Assembly (NCBI GenBank): GCA_031426215.1
Contig: JANPKU010000193.1
Location: 1 to 10,611, forward strand
From: Sva-07 sp031426215
GTDB lineage: Bacteria > Actinomycetota > Acidimicrobiia > Acidimicrobiales > Ilumatobacteraceae
Direction of reading: 5' to 3'
DNA length: 10,611 nucleotides
Program-made: the position numbers and the translations under genes
In this document: in pieces, positions 5,617 through 9,751 of the stretch
How positions within the stretch are numbered: position 1 is the first letter of the stretch
How the letters are laid out: the number at the start of each line of letters is the position of its first letter
Notes under the pieces: generated by a model
Seen by the model: the letters and a program-made list of their open reading frames with translations, nothing else
Told to the model about the DNA's origin: nothing
Databases searched by the model: none

Positions 5617-6234
5617 CTACTTCTGATGCCACCTCCCGCTGAACCTGGGTGGACGACGAATCGCATCGTCAGGGTCCCAGCCGGCGTCAACGCGCGCCAG
5701 CGCCGTACGCGGACGAACCACTCCGAGCTCGATCGCTGCGTCGATGACGCGTCGACCGTCAGGCATTCGGCGTGCGAATCGATTCGTCGCCTCGACCCCG
5801 CTTTCCGCCGGAGTGATCCACCTCGCGTTGTCTTTGGTGTAGTCGCCGACATCTCCGATGCGACCGAGGTAGGCGCCATCGAAGAACGTCGGCCCCATGT
5901 CGGCGTAAAACTCCTCGAAGCGATCCCAGCGGGGGTCTCGCCCCACGCCTTCGTAGCCGGGGTGGAAGCCCGTACTCCGGTACTTCATGGCCAACCAACG
6001 AGTGTGGATCGGGGTGCGGGACATCCCGTGCCGCAACCGTGCCGGGTGTTTCACCTGGTAGCACCCACAGCTCTTGACCCTGCCGATGGACGACGCCAAG
6101 ATCGTCTTGCGCGTCCCGCAGTCGCAGACCACGTCAACGACTTGACGTCCCTTTTCGTTACGCCGCCACACGCTCGTAGTCGTCAACAGGTGTCCCCGGA
6201 CGCCAACCGTGTCACATACACTGGCTCTAGCCAT
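5617..6234 (-). CDS. Homing-endonuclease-like protein (CGC-zinc/HNH-type with C-terminal DNA-binding module)
   Basis: 205 aa, read leftward from the ATG at 6234. That start has GGAAGGGGA (6241-6249 on the plus strand) six bases upstream. A longer reading from 6309 lacks this. Residues 35-58 (VVCDCGTRKT...VKSCGC) are the CxC...CxC element seen in many phage HNH/AP2-type endonucleases. WDRFEEFYADMG (103-114) and GRIGDVGDYTKDNARW (124-139) match the family's W..F..F..DMG and R-D-x-Y-x-x-N-x-RW core. The usual catalytic-region LDR reads LGR here. The C-terminal DGRRVIDAAIELG...GWDPDDAIRRPPR (159-197) resembles a nuclease-associated helix-turn-helix repeat. It is the only clear minus-strand gene and interrupts the plus-strand operon, which fits a mobile free-standing endonuclease gene. 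Activity is uncertain. Confidence 0.75.
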   Translation of the reverse strand: MARASVCDTVGVRGHLLTTTSVWRRNEKGRQVVDVVCDCGTRKTILASSIGRVKSCGCYQVKHPARLRHGMSRTPIHTRWLAMKYRSTGFHPGYEGVGRDPRWDRFEEFYADMGPTFFDGAYLGRIGDVGDYTKDNARWITPAESGVEATNRFARRMPDGRRVIDAAIELGVVRPRTALARVDAGWDPDDAIRRPPRFSGRWHQK

Positions 6235-6267
6235 CTTGAGTCCCCTTCCGCGGGATTCGGTGGTCAG

Positions 6268-6302
6268 AGGGCCGGCTACTGCTTCCAACAGTGGTCGGCC
6301 CT
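6268..6302. repeat. 14-bp imperfect inverted repeat (hairpin) upstream of the endonuclease-like gene
   Basis: Arms 6268-6281 and 6289-6302 with a 7-base loop. Twelve positions are Watson-Crick and two are G-U in the plus-strand RNA, so all 14 pair there. In minus-strand RNA the same two become mismatches. The hairpin lies between the minus-strand promoter-like site and that gene's start, and after the end of the WhiB operon for plus-strand transcription. It could end plus-strand transcription, though no U tract follows, or structure the endonuclease leader. Confidence 0.6.
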
Positions 6303-6310
6303 TGCTCATG

Positions 6311-6319
6311 ATTCTACCA
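6311..6319 (-). promoter_or_regulatory. Extended -10 promoter-like site for the minus-strand gene
   Basis: On the minus strand the site reads TGG-TAGAAT, an extended -10 element (TGn plus a one-mismatch TATAAT). No good -35 is visible. Transcription from here would start near 6304-6300, about 65-70 bases before the endonuclease-like start codon. It is the only A/T-rich promoter-like box in that gap and matches an insertion that brings its own promoter. Confidence 0.45.
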
Positions 6320-6333
6320 GCTCACACCATGAA

Positions 6334-6340
6334 AAGGGGG
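6334..6340 (+). promoter_or_regulatory. Shine-Dalgarno for the Cas4-like exonuclease
   Basis: AAGGGGG ends seven bases before the ATG at 6348. This gene follows the inverted insertion and cannot rely on coupling to an overlapping upstream gene, so the strong site fixes the start. Confidence 0.65.
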
Positions 6341-6347
6341 TGCGGGC

Positions 6348-7721
6348 ATGACGGATCACGCCATCACTCAGTCCATGCTCGGCAACGCGGACACCTGCCT
6401 GCGAGGCTTCCAGTACGGCCTCCAGCGGCCCGCTTGGGTCAAGCAAGTGGGCGGCGCAGATCGTGCTGTCGGTACCGCTTTCCACGCTGCGCTCGCGAGC
6501 TACTACGAGCAGCGCATCGACAACCCGTCGGCCCTGCCCGACGTCGCCAAGATGATCGCTGAGGGGTGCCGGATCTTCGAGGTGTCGACCACGATCGACC
6601 TCTACGACAACACCCCGATCGACCAGTTCAAGTGGTCCGACCGCGTGCCCGACATCGCCGCAGCGTTCGAGCTCATCGAGCGCATGGTCACCTCGTACAT
6701 CAACGAGGATTGGTGGCTCGGGCTCGAGCACACAATCCTCGCCGTCGAGATCAACGAGCACTTCACCGACCCCCAGTCGGGGCGCACGTTCAAGCTCGGC
6801 GCCGACCTCGTGTCGTCCATCGGGACCACCATCCGCCTCACCGACCACAAGACGGCCGGCAAGGCGTGGCCACAGGGGAAGGAGTCGCCCCGCAAGCAGA
6901 ACCAGTCGGCGCTCTACACCTGGGCGGCGCGACGGAGGTGGCCCGAGTTTGCCACCGTCGAGTTCGCGTTCGACATCATCATGTTCCCCGGGGCGCGCAC
7001 CCCGGTCAGGTTCGAGCGTCGGATCACGACCCCCACGCCAGCGCACGAGCAGGCGGTGGTCGGCAAGGCGCTCGACCTCATGAACCTGTACGAGACCATC
7101 GTCGTCGGGCAAGGACGTGACCTCCCCGCCAACCCGGCGTCGACCCTGTGCAACCCCAAGTGGTGTGACTACTGGGACGGCTGCCCGCACGGCGCAGCAC
7201 TCGACCACGACAGCCCTCTGGTGATCGGCTACCGGCTCGCCCCGCCCATCACCGACAGGGCGATCACCACCGTCGCCGCGACGCCGGATGAGGGCGAAGA
7301 GTTAGGCGGGGATCACCCGTCGGTCGTGGAGTTGCGTAAGGCTTACGGCGCCCTCGGCGCGCGCCAGAAGGCGTGGGTCGACATGAAGCGCACGGAAGCA
7401 CTGCACGCCCACGCAGACTTCCATCTGCTGCCATCGAAGGACTGCCCGCGCTACACCGAACGTCGGATCGCAACGATGTCCGGTGTTGTCGCCCTCGCCG
7501 CGGCGGAGGCCGACGACGACGACACGGTGCGCACCATCGTCCGCTTCGTGTCCCTCGACGACGCCGCCGAATGGCCGACGGTTCCCGCCGGGGCGGCTTG
7601 CGGGATGCTCGGCGCCGAGGAAGCGATCCTGTTCCGTGCCACCTGCCGGGCGTTCGTCGGCGGGATGCTCGCCTTCGACTTTAGCGGTGAACACCCGGCG
7701 TTGGTGGAGGTGGGGGCGTGA
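6348..7721 (+). CDS. Cas4/RecB-family PD-(D/E)XK exonuclease with C-terminal extension
   Basis: 457 aa. Residues 1-290 carry the RecB/Cas4-type nuclease set: Cys17 (TCLRGFQY), the motif GTAFHAAL (42-49), GADLVSS (151-157) with metal-binding Asp153, LTDHKTAGK (164-172) with the D-x-K pair Asp166/Lys168, QSALY (186-190), and Cys268, Cys273 and Cys279 (CNPKWCDYWDGC). Together with Cys17 these form a probable 4Fe-4S cluster that locks the fold. The predicted role is a 5'-3' or ssDNA exonuclease for phage recombination and replication, as in the Cas4-like exonucleases of actinophages. Residues about 310-457 are an extra domain: a helical ELRKAYGALGARQKAWVDMKR, then a mixed alpha/beta region with Cys366, Cys418 and Cys433. 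I do not recognise it. The gene is coupled (GTGA) to the next one. Confidence 0.85.
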   Translation: MTDHAITQSMLGNADTCLRGFQYGLQRPAWVKQVGGADRAVGTAFHAALASYYEQRIDNPSALPDVAKMIAEGCRIFEVSTTIDLYDNTPIDQFKWSDRVPDIAAAFELIERMVTSYINEDWWLGLEHTILAVEINEHFTDPQSGRTFKLGADLVSSIGTTIRLTDHKTAGKAWPQGKESPRKQNQSALYTWAARRRWPEFATVEFAFDIIMFPGARTPVRFERRITTPTPAHEQAVVGKALDLMNLYETIVVGQGRDLPANPASTLCNPKWCDYWDGCPHGAALDHDSPLVIGYRLAPPITDRAITTVAATPDEGEELGGDHPSVVELRKAYGALGARQKAWVDMKRTEALHAHADFHLLPSKDCPRYTERRIATMSGVVALAAAEADDDDTVRTIVRFVSLDDAAEWPTVPAGAACGMLGAEEAILFRATCRAFVGGMLAFDFSGEHPALVEVGA

Positions 7722-8077
7722 GTGGATCATCCGAGATTGCTGCACCACCCGAACGTCACCGTGCGGTCGTGGCCGAGGCCAGGGACGTGATCCGAGCGCA
7801 CAACGTGATCGCCTACGTGTGCCCCGAGTACGACGTTCTGTACTCATCGTGGACGGGACAGCACTACGTCAGCGCCAAGGTCAGAGTAGGCGACGGACAC
7901 ATGTTGACCAGCATGGTTGAGCACCGACCGACCCCCCAACAGGCGATGATCGCCTTCGCTGAGGCACTGGAAGCGGTACGTCATCCCAAGTACCTGGTGA
8001 CCGACGCTGGCAGCGAACGCCGCAACCACTGGCGGTTCGACTCGACCATCGGCCACATCATCAGGTTGGCATCGTGA
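7718..8077 (+). CDS. Hypothetical 119-aa protein
   Basis: GTG at 7718 in a GTGA overlap. The start MSGSSEI nearly repeats the DNA of the gene start at 1815. The body has a mixed alpha/beta pattern (VVAEARDVIRAHN, VIAYVCPEYDVLYSSW, then HYVSAKVRVGDGHML and a helix QQAMIAFAEALEAV). No catalytic motif or known family is recognised. Position after the exonuclease and before a zinc-binding small protein suggests a replication/recombination operon, but no more can be said. Confidence 0.6.
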   Translation: MSGSSEIAAPPERHRAVVAEARDVIRAHNVIAYVCPEYDVLYSSWTGQHYVSAKVRVGDGHMLTSMVEHRPTPQQAMIAFAEALEAVRHPKYLVTDAGSERRNHWRFDSTIGHIIRLAS

Positions 8078-8271
8078 CCACCAGTTCCTTCCACGACACC
8101 GCGACCCTGCCCCGGTACTCGACCGAGGTCTGCGCGACATGCGGCGACGTGGCTGTCGGCGCCCTGCTCGACGATCACGGCTTCGTGATCGAGGCGGCGT
8201 GCGCACGACACCGCGGAGCGCTCGCGCTCGCCTTCGTCGACGGCGCGTTCGTCATCGACGTCGCCCCCTGA
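8074..8271 (+). CDS. Small putative zinc-binding protein (65 aa), MTASSFHDT family start
   Basis: GTG at 8074 in a GTGA overlap. The start MTTSSFHDT matches the genes at 2743 and 4723. CATC at 21-24 and CARH at 43-46 give a CxxC...CxxH arrangement suited to one zinc ion, with a hydrophobic strand segment (ALALAFVDGAFVIDV) after it. The function is unknown. It is the last gene before a 95-base non-coding stretch with two hairpin repeats. Confidence 0.6.
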   Translation: MTTSSFHDTATLPRYSTEVCATCGDVAVGALLDDHGFVIEAACARHRGALALAFVDGAFVIDVAP

Positions 8272-8280
8272 TCCCCGACG

Positions 8281-8340
8281 CCGTCACGGGTCGATGACGG
8301 AGAACCCCGACACCCACACCGTCACGGGCAAATGACGGTG
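8281..8340 (+). repeat. Two tandem hairpin-forming repeats upstream of the 8367 gene
   Basis: A unit of about 38 bp is repeated head to tail (8281-8318 and 8319-8356). Each contains CCGTCA, then CGGG and four more bases, then TGACGG. In the second copy the arms extend to CACCGTCA (8317-8324) and TGACGGTG (8333-8340). Each loop is eight bases beginning CGGG. The gap 8272-8366 holds these repeats plus a Shine-Dalgarno and no other feature. They could be protein operators (two TGACGG dyads 38 bp apart) or RNA hairpins in the leader of the 8367 gene. Confidence 0.75.
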
Positions 8341-8354
8341 GAAACCGACAAGCA

Positions 8355-8359
8355 AAGGA
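8355..8359 (+). promoter_or_regulatory. Shine-Dalgarno for the 8367 gene
   Basis: AAGGA within AAAGGAAA lies seven bases before the ATG at 8367, immediately downstream of the tandem hairpins. Confidence 0.6.
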
Positions 8360-8366
8360 AAGCAAC

Positions 8367-8762
8367 ATGACTGACTACGCACCCCCCTCCAGCGGCGGCG
8401 ACAACCTGCCGTTGGCCGACCTCCTCGGCGCGCTCCTGCGCATCGAAGTGAGCGAGGCACTCACCGACATGCAGACGTCGTTCGGGCCGGCGAACCCGAT
8501 CCGGGCCAACGTCGCCGTACTCGACGGCGACAAGAAGGCCGAGGAGTACGAGGACGCACTCATCTTCCCCCGCGTGCTCGCCTCGCAACTGCGACCCAAC
8601 GTCGGCAAGGTCGTCCTCGGCCGACTCGGCAAGGGCACCGCGAAGCCGGGGCAGTCAGCGCCGTGGATGCTCTCGGCGCCGACGACGGACGAGATCGAGG
8701 TGGCCCGGAAGTTCGACGCCTACAAGGCGACGAAGGTCGTCGCAGACCTCGAACCCTTCTGA
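8367..8762 (+). CDS. Conserved actinophage-type protein, possible single-strand DNA-binding accessory (131 aa)
   Basis: ATG at 8367 with a clear Shine-Dalgarno. From family memory, the pattern resembles a protein found near Cas4-like exonucleases in many actinophages. The parts are DLLGALLRIEV near the start, NPIRANVAVLDGDKK, DALIFPRVLASQLRPNVGKVVLGRLGKG (64-91), KPGQSAPWML and a helical end. The beta-rich layout with LIFP and VLGRLG fits an OB-like or ssDNA-associated fold, but I see no proof of DNA binding. It has its own leader with tandem hairpins and its own hairpin terminator, so it looks like a separately controlled, probably abundant product. Confidence 0.7.
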   Translation: MTDYAPPSSGGDNLPLADLLGALLRIEVSEALTDMQTSFGPANPIRANVAVLDGDKKAEEYEDALIFPRVLASQLRPNVGKVVLGRLGKGTAKPGQSAPWMLSAPTTDEIEVARKFDAYKATKVVADLEPF

Positions 8763-8774
8763 GCTGCTGAGGTT

Positions 8775-8808
8775 CGGCCCTCCCCCGGTTGCAGCCGAGG
8801 GAGGGCCG
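8775..8808 (+). terminator. Strong hairpin, probable transcription terminator
   Basis: A perfect 10-bp stem (8775-8784 CGGCCCTCCC with 8799-8808 GGGAGGGCCG) encloses a 14-base loop in which CGG and CCG can pair further. It lies 13 bases after the stop of the 8367 gene. No U tract follows, as is common for intrinsic terminators in high-G+C actinobacterial genomes, so the termination efficiency is a guess. Confidence 0.65.
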
Positions 8809-8828
8809 GGCGTCACCCCCTGACCCCG

Positions 8829-9344
8829 ATGCCAACCGACGACGTGAGGACGACGAGAGACGTGGATAGCACAAGTGAGGCGGCCACCCAGCCGGCGCTG
8901 TTCGGCGTTGCGCAGGAGCGCGAGACGCGAGACGACTACTACACCCCCGCCCACATCTTCGAGGCGATGGGGCTGACCTTCGACATCGACGTCTGTGCGC
9001 CTCCGTCGGGCATTCCTTGGATTCCGGCGGCGAGGTTCTTCACGAAGGAAGACGACGGCCTCTCCCAACCGTGGGAGGGCCGCGTCTGGATGAACCCGCC
9101 ATACTCCAACGCGACCGCGTGGGTGGATCGCTTCATCCAGCACCGCAACGGCGTCGCCCTCATCGGCCACGCGAAGTCGAAGTGGCACAACCGCCTGTGG
9201 GCCGACTGTGACGGCGCGGTCGTCCCGTTCGAGTACTTCGACTTCGCTGGCGGGTCGATCTTCATGCCCGTGTGGTTCGCCGCGTACGGCGAGGAGTGCG
9301 TCGAGGCCATCGGCCGCCTCGGTGTCGTCCGGAGGGTCGCGTGA
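8829..9344 (+). CDS. Dam-like phage DNA N6-adenine methyltransferase
   Basis: 171 aa. RDDYYTPAHIFEAMG (34-48), FDIDVCAPPS (51-60), FFTKEDDGLSQPW (70-82), VWMNPPYSNATAWV (86-99) and a C-terminal FEYFDFAGGSIFMPVWF region match the phage Dam family of adenine-N6 methylases. NPPY (89-92) is the catalytic motif and FDIDVCA the S-adenosylmethionine-side strand. The start is uncertain: ATG 8829 has no clear Shine-Dalgarno, and the in-frame GTGs at 8844 and 8862 are possible. There is no restriction partner nearby, so this is probably a protective or regulatory orphan methylase. It is the second DNA methylase and third DNA-modifying gene in the window, and is coupled to the next gene by a GTGA overlap. 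Confidence 0.88.
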   Translation: MPTDDVRTTRDVDSTSEAATQPALFGVAQERETRDDYYTPAHIFEAMGLTFDIDVCAPPSGIPWIPAARFFTKEDDGLSQPWEGRVWMNPPYSNATAWVDRFIQHRNGVALIGHAKSKWHNRLWADCDGAVVPFEYFDFAGGSIFMPVWFAAYGEECVEAIGRLGVVRRVA

Positions 9345-9535
9345 CACCCCCCACCTGGATGACCGACGCACAGGCTGACGCCTGGCGGCGAGGCGTCGAA
9401 CGTGCCGAACGTGACGCCCGAGCGACACACGCCGCGACGGATCAGCGGATCGCACACGGTGACGTCGTCAGCTACGTGGCGCCGGCGTTCCTGACGGTCG
9501 ACTACGACCCGACGCACAGGGGGAGGGTGCGGTGA
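9341..9535 (+). CDS. Hypothetical 64-aa protein
   Basis: GTG at 9341 in a GTGA overlap with the methylase. Residues 8-35 (TDAQADAWRRGVERAERDARAT) should form a charged helix. The rest (GDVVSYVAPAFLTVDYDP) is strand-like. No family is recognised. It is the last gene before a 150-base regulatory-looking stretch. Confidence 0.55.
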   Translation: MTPPTWMTDAQADAWRRGVERAERDARATHAATDQRIAHGDVVSYVAPAFLTVDYDPTHRGRVR

Positions 9536-9584
9536 GGGTGGTGAGTGATAGCGCCACTCTCCATCACGGTCGCGCGCGTGATAC

Positions 9585-9590
9585 TACAAT
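9585..9590 (+). promoter_or_regulatory. -10-like box upstream of the CoiA-like operon
   Basis: TACAAT (one mismatch to TATAAT) is one of very few A/T-rich hexamers in the region. It sits nine bases before a perfect 19-bp dyad. No convincing -35 lies 16-18 bases upstream, so a promoter here is an inference from position. Confidence 0.35.
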
Positions 9591-9598
9591 GGGCGGGG

Positions 9599-9617
9599 TC
9601 GGTCCAAGTTGGACCGA
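9599..9617. promoter_or_regulatory. Perfect 19-bp dyad, operator-like
   Basis: TCGGTCCAA-G-TTGGACCGA: nine-base arms with a single central base and no mismatch. A one-base centre is too tight for an RNA hairpin without opening pairs, so a dimeric DNA-binding protein is the natural reader. Its place just after the -10-like box would let a repressor block transcription start. Confidence 0.6.
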
Positions 9618-9626
9618 GAACAAGAC

Positions 9627-9670
9627 GAGCCCCGACGTCACCTACTTGGAGGCGGGCGACGAAGGGGCTC
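9627..9670 (+). promoter_or_regulatory. Foldable leader between operator and ribosome-binding site
   Basis: Nested pairings close in the plus-strand RNA: GAGCCCC (9627-9633) with GGGGCTC (9664-9670), CGTC (9636-9639) with GACG (9658-9661), and CCT (9641-9643) with AGG (9650-9652). The structure ends eight bases before the AGGAGGT Shine-Dalgarno (9678-9684). It may be a structured 5' leader or an attenuator. The stem without a following U tract argues against a simple terminator. Confidence 0.45.
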
Positions 9671-9677
9671 TTGCCAC

Positions 9678-9684
9678 AGGAGGT
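9678..9684 (+). promoter_or_regulatory. Consensus Shine-Dalgarno for the 18-codon ORF
   Basis: AGGAGGT, the closest match to the anti-Shine-Dalgarno consensus in the window, lies ten bases before the ATG at 9695 and so points to that start rather than to a longer reading. Confidence 0.65.
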
Positions 9685-9694
9685 ATCAGCTCCC

Positions 9695-9751
9695 ATGACT
9701 GACACTCAGTCTACGAACACCGCGACCCATGTCAATAGGCCGGTGAAGTGA
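9695..9751 (+). CDS. 18-aa leader-like ORF before the CoiA-like gene
   Basis: MTDTQSTNTATHVNRPVK with a consensus Shine-Dalgarno. Its stop (9749-9751) shares one base with the ATG of the next gene (TGATG), so ribosomes finishing here could restart directly on the CoiA-like gene. The peptide has no repeated regulatory codons of the amino-acid attenuator type. It may be a small coupling ORF rather than a functional protein. Confidence 0.45.
   Translation: MTDTQSTNTATHVNRPVK

Noticed and set aside
6235..6309. 25-residue N-terminal extension of the minus-strand endonuclease-like gene (start at 6309)
   Set aside because: No Shine-Dalgarno precedes it and it would translate the hairpin; the start at 6234 has GGAAGGGGA at good spacing.
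5608..6351. Plus-strand open frame of 247 codons running through the whole endonuclease-like region, with ATGA-type overlaps at both ends
   Set aside because: It is antisense to a minus-strand protein with clear family motifs, and its own translation is low-complexity (Arg, Pro, Ala, Ser) without recognisable structure. The overlaps at both ends are noted as odd but are probably coincidental.
6306..7208. 300-codon minus-strand open frame
   Set aside because: It is a shadow of the Cas4-like exonuclease gene on the other strand, caused by high G+C at third positions. The plus-strand protein has intact nuclease motifs.
8775..8808. Attachment site or integration core
   Set aside because: The perfect stem directly after a stop codon, with no integrase or tRNA similarity visible, is better explained as a terminator.
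9532..9702. Possible 56-codon gene from a GTG overlapping the previous stop (GTGA)
   Set aside because: Its product looks non-protein-like and it would run across the -10-like box, the perfect dyad and the foldable leader, ending inside the next start. The interval reads better as a regulatory region.
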